NCBI RefSeq assembly: GCF_000014145.1
Contig: NC_008255.1
Coordinates: 683,501-747,500 of the forward strand
Length of the DNA stretch: 64,000 bases
DNA from: Cytophaga hutchinsonii ATCC 33406
Lineage (GTDB): Bacteria; Bacteroidota; Bacteroidia; Cytophagales; Cytophagaceae
Reading direction: 5' to 3'
The notes beneath the pieces are model-generated. The model searched no databases, was not told the origin of the DNA, and saw nothing but the letters and a program-made list of their open reading frames with translations. Shown one piece after another: positions 35,587 to 44,187 of this stretch. The first letter of the stretch is position 1, and each line of letters starts with the position of its first letter. Made by a program: the position numbers and the translations under genes.

Positions 35587-37929
35587 ATGAAATATCTTAT
35601 CCGTTTTTGTGTTTTCTTTTTATTAAGTATTAGTTACACAAATGCACAAACCAATTTTACAGTTACAGGTGTGGTCGCTGATTCCTCCGGATTACCATTG
35701 ATTGGTGCGATTGTCAAAATAAGCGATGGCACTGCCGGTACGGCCACAGATAATAATGGCGCGTTTAAATTAACCTTGCCACAAGGAAGATATACGCTGG
35801 TTATTTCTTATTTCGGTTATCAGGAACAGCAAAAAACAATTAATGTAAATAAAAATCTTGTGGTCACAATCACGATGGAGGAAGATATACTTTCATCTGA
35901 AGTGATTGAGATTACAGACAAAGCGCCGAATGAAAATGTGACAGACACAAAAATGGGTGCCACACAGATTACTGTTGAAGAAATTAAAACCCTGCCGGCG
36001 TTATTTGGTGAAGTGGATATTGTAAAAAATATTCAGACACTTCCGGGTGTGCAGGTAGCAGGCGATGGGAACACCGGCTTATATGTACGCGGAGGGGGCG
36101 CCGATCAGAATCTGATTGTCGTTGATGAAGCACCGGTATACAACGCATCACACTTATTCGGTATCTTCTCAATCTTTAATGCTGATGCGGTGAAAAGTGC
36201 AGAACTGTATAAGGCAGGTATTCCTTCGCAGTACGGGGGAAGATTATCATCGTTGTTAGATGTAAAAATGCGCGACGGTGATTCAAAGAAATTTAAAGCT
36301 ACAGGTGGTATCGGTATCATTGCAAGCCGTTTAACGCTTGAAGGCCCATTTGCTAAAGGCAAAGGGACATTCATTGTATCAGGAAGAAGATCGTATGCAG
36401 ATTTGTTTTTATTACTTTCATCCAATCCGGATACAAGAAAAAATAAATTGTATTTCTATGATCTGAACGGAAAGATTAATTATCAGTTCAATAAAAATAA
36501 CAGCCTGTATATATCTTCCTATTATGGAAAAGATAAATTCAAATTTGGAGGTTTGTTCGGAATGGGCTGGGGGAACTTTACATTCACAGCAAACTGGAAT
36601 CATATCTTTTCAGACAAAGTTTTTTTGAATACAATCTATACGCATTCCGAATACAAATTTGATTTAGGAATTGATCAGGGCGCTATCGCATTTAATTTTG
36701 GAACAGGTATTACGGAGAACAGTGTAAAACAGGATTATCAATACATTCCTTCTGTACGTCATCAGCTGCATCTTGGCTGGTCTGTAAGTCAGCGCGAATA
36801 TAACCCGGGGAAATTTACTCCATCAGCTGAGACATCAATTTTTGCTGAAACTGTACTACCAAGATATCATTCACTGGAAGGAGCATTGTTTGCTTCAAAC
36901 AAACAAAAGCTTACGGAAAATTTAACACTGGATTATGGCTTGCGCCTGAATATGTTTAATAATGTTGGCACAGGTACAGTGTACAATTATAACGGAGATC
37001 CGGTTACAGGTACAAAGATTGATTCAACGGTATATGGAAGAGGAGATATAATTAATACGTTCTGGGGCCTTGAACCACGAATTGCTGCGCGTTATTTACT
37101 GGACGAACAGTCTTCTGTTAAAGCAGGGTTTAACCGCAACTACCAATATATTCATCAAATTTCTAACTCACTTGCGCCGGTTCCATTTGATGTGTGGGTG
37201 CCAAGCACCAATTATTTCAAACCGGAAGCTGTGAATCAATATTCGGTTGGATATTTCAGAAACCTGAAAGATAATACCTACGAAACATCGGTGGAAGGTT
37301 ATTACAAAACCTACACAAATTCCATCGATTACATTGATAATGCAAATCTCCTGTTAAATCCTCAGATCGAAACGCAGGCGTATATTGGTAAAGCCTGGAG
37401 TTATGGGGCAGAGTTTTATGTAAAGAAAAAGAAAGGCAGATTGACAGGCTGGGTGAGTTACACCTTATCCTGGAGTTACAAACAGATTCCCGGGATCAAT
37501 GATGGTAAAAAATATTTTGCCGGATATGACAGAAGACATAACCTGAATGTGATTGCCTCTTATAAAATCAGTGACAGGGTTACGTTCGGCGGACAGTTTG
37601 TGTTCGGTACCGGTCGCCCGATTGGCTTGCCAACAGGCGGAGGTTATGCAATCGATTATTTCTGGCTGGGAGTTTATCCGGAAAGAAACTCTTACCGCTT
37701 ACCAAGCTATCACCGTCTTGACCTTTCCATCACCATTGATCAACGTAAAAAAGAAGGCAGAAGATGGGAAGGAAGCTGGAGCTTCTCGATCTATAACCTG
37801 TATGGATTCGCGCATATTAACCCATGGACAGTTGTAGCACAAACAAATAAAGACACCGGCAACAAAGAATACGTTGCAATTTATTTTCCGGCACCGATTC
37901 CGTCTGTTACCTACAATTTTAAATTCTAA
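35587..37929 (+). CDS. TonB-dependent outer-membrane receptor with carboxypeptidase-regulatory domain
   Basis: A 780-residue receptor. Signal peptide about 1-19 (MKYLIRFCVFFLLSISYTNA), CarboxypepD_reg-like domain about 22-105 (VTGVVADSSGLPLIGAIVKI...), plug domain about 110-230 (TLPGVQVAGDGNTGLYVRGGGADQNLIVVDEAPVYN), then a beta-barrel to the terminal aromatic YNFKF. The frame is open 22 codons upstream, but ATG 35587 starts the signal peptide. Paired with a DUF4249 lipoprotein, as usual for this receptor type. Substrate unknown; distance from the siderophore locus argues against assigning it there. Confidence 0.9.
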   Translation: MKYLIRFCVFFLLSISYTNAQTNFTVTGVVADSSGLPLIGAIVKISDGTAGTATDNNGAFKLTLPQGRYTLVISYFGYQEQQKTINVNKNLVVTITMEEDILSSEVIEITDKAPNENVTDTKMGATQITVEEIKTLPALFGEVDIVKNIQTLPGVQVAGDGNTGLYVRGGGADQNLIVVDEAPVYNASHLFGIFSIFNADAVKSAELYKAGIPSQYGGRLSSLLDVKMRDGDSKKFKATGGIGIIASRLTLEGPFAKGKGTFIVSGRRSYADLFLLLSSNPDTRKNKLYFYDLNGKINYQFNKNNSLYISSYYGKDKFKFGGLFGMGWGNFTFTANWNHIFSDKVFLNTIYTHSEYKFDLGIDQGAIAFNFGTGITENSVKQDYQYIPSVRHQLHLGWSVSQREYNPGKFTPSAETSIFAETVLPRYHSLEGALFASNKQKLTENLTLDYGLRLNMFNNVGTGTVYNYNGDPVTGTKIDSTVYGRGDIINTFWGLEPRIAARYLLDEQSSVKAGFNRNYQYIHQISNSLAPVPFDVWVPSTNYFKPEAVNQYSVGYFRNLKDNTYETSVEGYYKTYTNSIDYIDNANLLLNPQIETQAYIGKAWSYGAEFYVKKKKGRLTGWVSYTLSWSYKQIPGINDGKKYFAGYDRRHNLNVIASYKISDRVTFGGQFVFGTGRPIGLPTGGGYAIDYFWLGVYPERNSYRLPSYHRLDLSITIDQRKKEGRRWEGSWSFSIYNLYGFAHINPWTVVAQTNKDTGNKEYVAIYFPAPIPSVTYNFKF

Positions 37930-37936
37930 TTTTAAA

Positions 37937-38734
37937 ATGAAAAATATATTCATTCTATTATCAGCAGTTTTATTAGTTTCCTGTCAGAAAGTAATAGACA
38001 TCAATCCGCCCAAAGGGGAAGAGCGCGTTATCATTCAGGCATATTTGTATGAAGATTCTATAGCCAGAGTAGTGATTACAAAGTCAACCGACTATTTAAA
38101 TAATACACCGCCGCCAAGTTTAGGTACCGGCACCGTTACATTGTCAGATGATCACGGCAATACAGAAACGTTACTATGGAATGCTGTTAAGCAGCAATAT
38201 GAAAGTGTTGCAATGAAAGGTGTAGTAAACGATACGTATACATTGCAGGTAGATTTTGAAGGTAAAACATATAAATCCATTTCTATCTTACCGGCACTGG
38301 AAAAGAACAGTAGCATTAATATTGTATTTAAACCTGCTCAGGGATTTGATGAAGAAGGTTATTACATGCAGCTAACAGCAACCCTTTCAATGAATACGAA
38401 ATTATATTATTTGTTTAAAGGATATCAAAATGATTCCTTGCTGAATGATGTAAACTACATCAATTATGCAAGTAATGAAAATACCGACGGACAGATAAAG
38501 GACCTGGATATGTACAGATATGAAAACGATGCTGTAGGAAAGGAAGCTAAGCTGGAAGTCTATTCTCTTACAGAACCTGCTTACAAATTTTACAATGCAG
38601 CCAGCTTACAGCTGAATAATGACGGAGGGTTTTTCTCTACGCCGCCTGCAAACGTGCCAAGTATGTTTGACAACAATGCGATCGGCTTGTTCCAGTGTTC
38701 CAGCATACAGGTATTAACCAAAACAATACAATAG
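37937..38734 (+). CDS. DUF4249 family lipoprotein
   Basis: A 265-residue lipoprotein with signal MKNIFILLSAVLLVSC (lipid Cys at 16). The DUF4249 stretch includes ERVIIQAYLYEDSIARVVITKS and TVTLSDDHGNTE. DUF4249 proteins are typically coded next to TonB receptors of the preceding type and probably act as surface or periplasmic partner. ATG 37937 is chosen because the lipobox then sits correctly; the frame is open 21 codons further up. Seven bases after the receptor stop and two bases from the convergent lipid kinase. Confidence 0.85.
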   Translation: MKNIFILLSAVLLVSCQKVIDINPPKGEERVIIQAYLYEDSIARVVITKSTDYLNNTPPPSLGTGTVTLSDDHGNTETLLWNAVKQQYESVAMKGVVNDTYTLQVDFEGKTYKSISILPALEKNSSINIVFKPAQGFDEEGYYMQLTATLSMNTKLYYLFKGYQNDSLLNDVNYINYASNENTDGQIKDLDMYRYENDAVGKEAKLEVYSLTEPAYKFYNAASLQLNNDGGFFSTPPANVPSMFDNNAIGLFQCSSIQVLTKTIQ

Positions 38735-38736
38735 AA

Positions 38737-39639
38737 CTAATGCGCTGCGGGCGTAAGCACATGCAGCGATTTTGGATCACACCGAACAACAATCGTTTTA
38801 TCTAACAGAACAGGGTCTCCGTCAATGTGCGCAGGCCCTGTTTCATTTTTAGTGATTTCTATTTTATGAAATAACAGTTGTGTGGTATCCTTATCGTTGT
38901 GCAGCTGTTTTGAAAATAGTTTATAAATTTTTTCAATGGCTTGCAACACATTCACCGGCTTTAACAGTACAAGGTTCAGTTGCTGGTCCGTTAGAGAAGC
39001 TTCAGGTGCAATAAACGCATTGTTGCCGAATTGATTGGAGTTGGCAAATGTTGTCAATAAAAATCTCCCAGAAATTTCCTGATTATCATTTAAGCGGATT
39101 TTCAGATCATCGCCTTTATACGAGCGTACTTTTTTTATAAATGCCTTAGTATAGGTTTTTAAACCGCGGGTCGGAAGTTCATCAAATACTTTGCTTACCT
39201 GTGCATCCAGCCCGATCCCTGCTGTACAGAAGAAAGGTTTGCCATTTATGTTGCCGCTGTCAATCGTAGTTACACTGAAATTATTGAGCAGGTCAATTGC
39301 TTTTGAAATATCTAACGGGATATTTAAATGCCTTGCCAGGCCATTGCCTGAGCCCATAGGGATAATACCCAGGCGTGTATTGGTGTGCAGAAGGGAAGAC
39401 GCAATCTCATTCATGGTACCATCTCCGCCAACTGAAATAACATTCGGTATGCCTTGTGCCACCGCTTCTGCAGCCAGTTCCCGGCCATGGCCGGCGTACC
39501 GTGTCAGTACAATTTTTATTGTACTCGGATCTGCTTTTAAAATACGATGTACCAGCTCCGGAATTTTATGTTTCTGCGCTGTTCCCGAGATCGGATTTAT
39601 AATGAATAAGAATTGAATGTCTGAATGAAGATCCTGCAT
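38737..39639 (-). CDS. Diacylglycerol kinase-like lipid kinase (YegS/BmrU family)
   Basis: A 300-residue DAGK_cat-type lipid kinase. FIINPISG (about 12-19), the nucleotide loop VGGDGTMNEIASSLL (about 72-86) and PMGSGNGLARHL (about 97-108) are all present, and the C-terminal beta-rich domain with HIDGDPVLLD is typical. It phosphorylates diacylglycerol or a similar lipid; exact substrate not readable. Convergent with the DUF4249 gene. Confidence 0.9.
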   Translation of the reverse strand: MQDLHSDIQFLFIINPISGTAQKHKIPELVHRILKADPSTIKIVLTRYAGHGRELAAEAVAQGIPNVISVGGDGTMNEIASSLLHTNTRLGIIPMGSGNGLARHLNIPLDISKAIDLLNNFSVTTIDSGNINGKPFFCTAGIGLDAQVSKVFDELPTRGLKTYTKAFIKKVRSYKGDDLKIRLNDNQEISGRFLLTTFANSNQFGNNAFIAPEASLTDQQLNLVLLKPVNVLQAIEKIYKLFSKQLHNDKDTTQLLFHKIEITKNETGPAHIDGDPVLLDKTIVVRCDPKSLHVLTPAAH

Positions 39640-39968
39640 GCAGTGTAAAGATAGAAGTTTTAGACAGAATTATGAATTAATTGCCTTCGGCGAAATGATG
39701 TTTACTGTAGCATTTTCATTCTTTAACGAACCAATGCGGAAAAACTATTGATTTTTAAAACCATCACATAAATGTGCCGGCCATGAAGCGCAGCACATGT
39801 TGATTAAAGAACTGTTGCGCTTCATGGCTCTTGTGCTTTAGCCAACGGTTATAATGTTGGCGGCAATTCACAAATAGCTTGTACTGACCACTGACTACTA
39901 TACACTAACCACTGTCAACTGTCCACTATTTCTCTTATCTTGTAGTCGTACACGTTATTCGTATCCGG
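39640..39968. other. Gene-free stretch with inverted repeat and low-complexity repeat
   Basis: 329 bases between divergent genes. It contains a 15-bp inverted repeat (39780-39794 with 39814-39828, one G-T pair, 19-base loop; core CATGAAGCGC) and a degenerate repeat built on ACTG/CCACT units (39881-39927). A near-match to the -7 box, TATCTTTA, is on the minus strand at 39653-39646, just upstream of the lipid kinase. Confidence 0.5.
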
Positions 39969-41009
39969 ATGTCAGAAATTTCTAAAAAGAAAATCGTTTA
40001 TAAGATCGGAAAGCCTTTGCGTAAGTATCTCTTTCAGTTTGACAGAGAGCAGAAAGTACCCTTATCCTATACGGATCTAACCCGGTTTACCAGCCGCATT
40101 TCGTTAAAGGATCGCTATGGGAAAGATACCTTGTGGGACAGTGTGTATTACAGCAATTCCGATATGGTGGAAATATACGATGGTTTAAAACGTATCTATG
40201 CAGTGCTTAAGATCGGCGGAGATCTGAGTGTAACCGAACACTTGTTCATTGACCGTATTGACCTCTGCGTGTATGGCAATACAAAGCCCTTTCGCGTACG
40301 TGTGGTAAACCGGATCAACGATAACTACGATTATTTTTATGTGAAGGTGGCAGATGCTTCGAGGGTATACGGTCTGGAGCTGGAGCATATTTTATCGCCT
40401 AACAACATCAGTTATTTAATAGACGGTGATACGTTGATCGAAGATCATATTGTAGGCATACCGGGCGATATGTTCATCAATCAGTATCTGAAATTAATGA
40501 CGCTGAATAAAATCCGTCTGGCAAAAGAATTTGTAAAATTTAACGAACGCTGCTTCATCCGTTTGCTGGGCGATATGCATTCCAGTAATTATGTCGTAGA
40601 GATGACCCCCGATTTCGAAGAATTTCATTACCGGATCCGGGCAATCGATTTTGACCAGCAATGTTATGAAGGTGCCAAATGGGTATATCTACCTCAATTC
40701 TTCAAACAGAATAATACACTGATCGATATTGTTAAGGAAGTATTAAGCGAAGAAAGTATTCAGCAATATCAATTTGAGGAACGTGCCATGATGGCATCCA
40801 GATTACGGGCAAATAAATACCGGATCAAAGGGCTCTGGGATGCCGTGATGCGTGATACCATTGCACCCCAATCGCATGTGGAAAAATTGAAAAATGAGCT
40901 GGCAAAACATTACAATGACCCTGATTTTCTGAAGTGTAAGCAAATGGGCGCACTCATCCGTACCAGTTTATATAGGTTACTGAAAGACACCCGTGTGCGT
41001 AAAAAATAG
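39969..41009 (+). CDS. Conserved-looking protein with kinase-like catalytic-loop motif
   Basis: 346 residues, no signal peptide or membrane segment. I do not recognise a named family. Residues about 199-228 read LLGDMHSSNYVV then IRAIDFDQQ, matching the catalytic loop (G-D-x-H-x2-N) and metal-binding D-F-D of aminoglycoside phosphotransferase/choline-kinase-like enzymes. Upstream there is no obvious glycine loop, though the N-terminal 150 residues have mixed strands that could form an atypical N-lobe. Stands alone, followed by a tRNA gene. It could be a small-molecule kinase or a pseudokinase. Confidence 0.65.
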   Translation: MSEISKKKIVYKIGKPLRKYLFQFDREQKVPLSYTDLTRFTSRISLKDRYGKDTLWDSVYYSNSDMVEIYDGLKRIYAVLKIGGDLSVTEHLFIDRIDLCVYGNTKPFRVRVVNRINDNYDYFYVKVADASRVYGLELEHILSPNNISYLIDGDTLIEDHIVGIPGDMFINQYLKLMTLNKIRLAKEFVKFNERCFIRLLGDMHSSNYVVEMTPDFEEFHYRIRAIDFDQQCYEGAKWVYLPQFFKQNNTLIDIVKEVLSEESIQQYQFEERAMMASRLRANKYRIKGLWDAVMRDTIAPQSHVEKLKNELAKHYNDPDFLKCKQMGALIRTSLYRLLKDTRVRKK

Positions 41010-41027
41010 GTTTTTTTACACGAAAGC

Positions 41028-41058
41028 TTGTTTCAAAAGAGAAAGATATGTACTTTTG
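41028..41058 (+). promoter_or_regulatory. Promoter of tRNA-Arg
   Basis: TTG at 41028-41030, a 20-base spacer and TACTTTTG at 41051-41058 (exact TAnnTTTG), 21 bases before the mature tRNA 5' end. Spacing and sequence fit the consensus well. Confidence 0.75.
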
Positions 41059-41078
41059 CACTCCCCAATAAGGGAATT

Positions 41079-41152
41079 GGCTTCGTAGCTCAATTGAATA
41101 GAGCACCTGATTACGGCTCAGGAGGTTTTAGGTTTGAATCCTAACGAGGTCA
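41079..41152 (+). tRNA. tRNA-Arg (anticodon ACG)
   Basis: A 74-base cloverleaf. Acceptor GGCTTCG pairs with CGAGGTC (two G-T pairs), D-stem GCTC/GAGC, anticodon stem CCTGA/TCAGG with loop TTACGGC giving anticodon ACG (reads CGN after A-to-I editing), T-arm TTAGG-TTTGAAT-CCTAA, discriminator A. The CCA end is not encoded. It has its own promoter and terminator. Confidence 0.93.
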
Positions 41153-41153
41153 C

Positions 41154-41183
41154 AAAGTCCTGCTGAAAAGCAGGACTTTTTTT
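41154..41183 (+). terminator. Terminator of tRNA-Arg
   Basis: Perfect 11-bp stem AAAGTCCTGCT/AGCAGGACTTT (41154-41164 and 41169-41179) with a GAAA loop and a T-run, beginning two bases after the tRNA. Confidence 0.93.
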
Positions 41184-41243
41184 ATGCCTTTTCTCAGCAA
41201 TATCCGTTAAAAGAACAATCTGTTAAATTTCATACCTCCTGAT

Positions 41244-41516
41244 ATGCCCGCACCATACCTGAATCATTCTGCCTGTGAAAAACTAAAAACAGTTGTAGAT
41301 GGAGTGATGGCCACACAATTTGATGCGCAAGATGATCTCAGGATCACCTATAATACCAATCAGATCAATCCCGATACCTGCAGAGCGATCCTAAACGGCA
41401 ATTATTATAAATTACACTACCTGAATGTTGTGTGTATTGTAGAAAACCTAACCGTTACCAGAATGATTCATATATATACAGACCTTTCATCAAAAATCTA
41501 CAACAGCCAGATATGA
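41244..41516 (+). CDS. Small hypothetical protein
   Basis: 90 residues (MPAPYLNHSACEKLKTVVDG...), mixed composition with no signal peptide, membrane segment or recognised motif. The predicted strands near the end (YLNVVCIVENLTVTRMIHIY) suggest a small alpha/beta fold. The start is just after CCTCCTGAT, not a Shine-Dalgarno. Isolated between a tRNA and a secreted-protein gene. Coding status is probable from composition only. Confidence 0.5.
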   Translation: MPAPYLNHSACEKLKTVVDGVMATQFDAQDDLRITYNTNQINPDTCRAILNGNYYKLHYLNVVCIVENLTVTRMIHIYTDLSSKIYNSQI

Positions 41517-41601
41517 CTTATCCGTTATTTTAATTGATAACCTTTTTGGAGTAGAATTTTTACTAGTTTTAGTCTATTATCTTACAGTTAACTTATATTT
41601 T

Positions 41602-42813
41602 ATGATCCGTACTAAACTTTTCTTTTTCCTTTTAGGGTATGTTCTTTTATTCCAATCAAATGCGCAGCAATGGTCTATTGTATTTCAAAATCTGAATAGC
41701 ACCCAGCGCTTCGAAACCATTGATGCGGCTAGCCACGATACACTATTATTTTCAGGACCTTTTGCAGCAACAGGGATTAATTACAACCGGGCTGCCACCG
41801 CAGATTGGTATACTGTACCTACTGCCTGGGGATTTCGTAAAATGTCATTTATTCCGGGTACCAAAACAGGATACGGTGCAGCAGCTGTAGATAAAGGTTT
41901 AATGAAAACAGTAGACGGAGGCAAAACATGGTCATTACTTTCCCGGCCAAGTGTTACAGCAATGAATAGTGTCTTTGCTGTGAATGAAAATAATGTTTTT
42001 TTTGGCGGATCGGGTGAGGTATGGCGATCTGTAAACGGTACCACATTTACTGTTGCACCTGTATCGCAGGATTTCGTAGCCCTGGCTGACGATATTTTTT
42101 TTGTGAATCAAAATACGGGTTACATGATTACAAGTGATTTTGATATCAGAAAAACAACAAATGGAGGTAACACATGGACAGTTGTTTCAAGTATCGTAAA
42201 CATATCCAAAAGAATATTTTTTACGAGTGAAACGGTCGGATACATTGCCGGCTCCGGCGGAATTTATAAAACTACTGACGGTGCACAAAGCTGGCTTAAA
42301 GTTTACACGGCTAAGAATATCGAATTTTTCCGGGGAATCAGTTTTTTTGATGCAGATAACGGTGTAGCAGTGAGTGATGCAGGAAAAATAATATATACAC
42401 ATGATGCAGGTATTAGCTGGTCGCATAGTAATTCAGGAACAACAGTTGATTTGTATGGCGTGTATATGCTGAGCGCAACGTCTGCTCTGGCATGCGGAGA
42501 TAAATTTACGGTTATACAAAGCAATAATATTGATCAGACAGTTGTGACTGCACTTAATGAAAATACTGCAGATGCTTTTATTTCCATTTATCCGAATCCT
42601 GTACAGGAAAAATGTATCATAAACTATTCAGGTGTAATAAAGGATCAACTGAAAGCCGATATCTATAATAGTATAGGAGAAAAAATAATTTCTATAGCAT
42701 TAACTGAAAAACAAACTGCAATTGATGTTGAAGGACTTTTATCGGGTGTATACAATTGCATAATAACAGAACAAGGGAATATTTTGGCAAACGAAAAGAT
42801 TGTGATTCTGTAA
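41602..42813 (+). CDS. Secreted YCF48/BNR-like propeller with type IX (type A) sorting domain
   Basis: 403 residues: signal peptide about 1-21 (ending SNAQQ), a beta-propeller of photosynthesis-system/BNR-type blades (TVDGGKTWSLL, TTNGGNTWTVVS, TTDGAQSWLKV and THDAGISWSHS, each with the G-x-T/S-W pattern), and a C-terminal Por secretion tail (about 330-403; FISIYPNPVQEKCIINYSG ... GVYNCIITE). It is exported by the type IX system and attached to the surface or released. Single gene followed by a strong terminator. Confidence 0.85.
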   Translation: MIRTKLFFFLLGYVLLFQSNAQQWSIVFQNLNSTQRFETIDAASHDTLLFSGPFAATGINYNRAATADWYTVPTAWGFRKMSFIPGTKTGYGAAAVDKGLMKTVDGGKTWSLLSRPSVTAMNSVFAVNENNVFFGGSGEVWRSVNGTTFTVAPVSQDFVALADDIFFVNQNTGYMITSDFDIRKTTNGGNTWTVVSSIVNISKRIFFTSETVGYIAGSGGIYKTTDGAQSWLKVYTAKNIEFFRGISFFDADNGVAVSDAGKIIYTHDAGISWSHSNSGTTVDLYGVYMLSATSALACGDKFTVIQSNNIDQTVVTALNENTADAFISIYPNPVQEKCIINYSGVIKDQLKADIYNSIGEKIISIALTEKQTAIDVEGLLSGVYNCIITEQGNILANEKIVIL

Positions 42814-42842
42814 TTCACATTTGTTCATATATACTATCTGAT

Positions 42843-42888
42843 AAATGGATGATTTTTCGCTTTTATAGCTTGGATCATCCATTTTTTT
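42843..42888 (+). terminator. Terminator after the type IX-secreted propeller gene
   Basis: Perfect 11-bp stem AAATGGATGAT (42843-42853) with ATCATCCATTT (42874-42884), a 20-base loop and a seven-T run, 30 bases after the stop. Confidence 0.85.
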
Positions 42889-42972
42889 ATCTTATTATCA
42901 ATTAGTTAACATTTATTTTTTCTGTGTCAATAAAATAATACTAAAATAATTAGTATTGTAAATTCTTGTTTC

Positions 42973-42980
42973 TATATTTG
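42973..42980 (+). promoter_or_regulatory. -7 box before the structured leader
   Basis: TATATTTG, an exact TAnnTTTG. Transcription from here would start near 42987 and run through about 200 bases of leader before the gene at 43189. A TTG at 42956-42958 is only 14 bases away, so the -33 part is uncertain. Confidence 0.5.
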
Positions 42981-43000
42981 CTAATATTATTAGTAAATAT

Positions 43001-43140
43001 GATCTATACCCTTATCCTTTAATAAAAACATTTTAAGCAGTAATACGCTGGACACGTGCTGCATAAGATGTAAAATCAGTTTTGCTTTCATCACAGCTGA
43101 ATGAACAAAGCTATTTTATAAAAGGATAGGGTGTAAGATC
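43001..43140 (+). ncRNA. Candidate structured 5' leader (long imperfect inverted repeat)
   Basis: Arms 43001-43027 and 43114-43140 pair over about 20 of 27 positions (GATCT at the outer end, ATCCTTT in the middle, TATAAAA at the inner end) and enclose 86 bases that can form smaller stems (GCAG/CTGC). It lies between a -7 box and an AGGAGG ribosome site. Interpretation as a cis-acting RNA is inference; a small mobile repeat is the alternative. Confidence 0.35.
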
Positions 43141-43175
43141 GCCAACGTAAACAGAATCAATTTTCATTTTAACAT

Positions 43176-43181
43176 AGGAGG
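43176..43181 (+). promoter_or_regulatory. Strong Shine-Dalgarno AGGAGG
   Basis: A perfect AGGAGG seven bases before ATG 43189. Most genes in this window, as in Bacteroidota generally, lack such a site, so this one is unusual and fixes the start codon. Confidence 0.7.
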
Positions 43182-43188
43182 AAAGCAC

Positions 43189-43524
43189 ATGTTTGTTATC
43201 AGCGACATTATTAAAAGCATTGGAATGGATATTCAGTATTTGTTTTCCATTCTTAAAAAATCAAATTGGTTAACCGGAAACGGCACCGGCGTATCATACA
43301 GCTTCTTAAATCTTGAAGTGATCAACAACTCAGTTTTATCGGGTATGGTTTATATCGGAGATAAACTGCTGGATTTTGAATTAAGCTTTCAGGATATTAT
43401 ATATAACACGTTCAAAATTGATAAATATACCTTTCTGGTAAAATCGTCAGACGCCATTACCGTATTTGTAGATGGGGATGAAGCCAATACTGTACCTCTC
43501 ATTAAAATGCGTAATCTGAAATAA
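43189..43524 (+). CDS. Small hypothetical protein behind a structured leader
   Basis: 111 residues (MFVISDIIKSIGMDIQYLFS...), soluble, beta-rich in the second half (SGMVYIGDKLLDFELSFQDI, YTFLVKSSDAITVFVDGD). No recognised domain. It is unusual in having a full Shine-Dalgarno and a long leader with a helical inverted repeat. Followed 29 bases later by a small membrane protein, with which it may form an operon. Function unknown. Confidence 0.65.
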   Translation: MFVISDIIKSIGMDIQYLFSILKKSNWLTGNGTGVSYSFLNLEVINNSVLSGMVYIGDKLLDFELSFQDIIYNTFKIDKYTFLVKSSDAITVFVDGDEANTVPLIKMRNLK

Positions 43525-43553
43525 ATTCTATTATAAAATACCGACTAAAAGTT

Positions 43554-43856
43554 ATGATGGAATCAGATATGAATTTTTTTGAAGAGGTTCATTTAAAAGA
43601 ACAAGCTTCAGTTAAAAAAGAAGCACTCAATTCACGTTTCAATTTTAAAACAGGATTGCTGATCGGAGCTTTGTCCGTGGTAGCTATACTGCTTGTTGTA
43701 AGTTTTCAGACAAGCAGCAAAGACAGTAGCTTCGAAGCCATGTCATTGCATCTGGATTCTGTTCAGGTAGAGCAGAACGATCGTATGATACATTTATTGG
43801 AAACAAACACAAAAAGGGATACAACTATTATACATGTTGTTGCTCCGGCATTGTAA
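43554..43856 (+). CDS. Small single-pass membrane protein
   Basis: 100 residues with a soluble N-terminal part (about 1-30), one membrane helix (about 33-50, GLLIGALSVVAILLVVSF) and a C-terminal part (about 51-100) that could form a short coiled helix (HLDSVQVEQNDRMIHLLETN). Start ATG 43554; ATG 43557 is equally possible. Probably co-transcribed with the preceding gene. Function unknown. Confidence 0.6.
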   Translation: MMESDMNFFEEVHLKEQASVKKEALNSRFNFKTGLLIGALSVVAILLVVSFQTSSKDSSFEAMSLHLDSVQVEQNDRMIHLLETNTKRDTTIIHVVAPAL

Positions 43857-44079
43857 TCTATTCTTCTGCTTAAATTTTCAATCAGCTAAAAATCCGCCGC
43901 GACGAAGAACCGAAACTGCAGTTTATCTGTATGCCAACGCGGATCAATTGTATTTTCTGGTTCTTTTGTTCCGCAGCGGTGATAAATAAATAATGTTGAA
44001 TAGAAAAATCAAACTCAGGTAATACAGGCAAAGCAGGCAGTAAAACATTAAAAGAATTTGTTTATAGTTTATTTTCAGT

Positions 44080-44120
44080 AAAAAGGCTTTTTAGAGATAG
44101 AGAGCCTTTTTTATTTTTTT
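44080..44120 (+). terminator. Intrinsic terminator upstream of the antiporter
   Basis: Stem AAAAAGGCT (44080-44088) with AGCCTTTTT (44103-44111), 14-base loop, followed by TATTTTTTTT. It may end the transcript of the two small genes, or of a short RNA in the 43857-44080 stretch. Confidence 0.7.
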
Positions 44121-44179
44121 GGTATAAAGTTAAAGAGAATCTATTTTATGTATCTGCATTTAAAATAAACGTGTTTTAG

Positions 44180-44187
44180 TATCTTTG
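44180..44187 (+). promoter_or_regulatory. -7 promoter box of the antiporter gene
   Basis: TATCTTTG, exact TAnnTTTG, 53 bases before the start codon at 44240. No TTG at standard distance. Confidence 0.5.

Noticed and set aside
35587-38734. TonB receptor as the missing ferric-siderophore receptor
   Set aside because: It is 25 kb from the siderophore operon and paired with a DUF4249 lipoprotein, a different and common Bacteroidota arrangement; sequence alone does not show the ligand.
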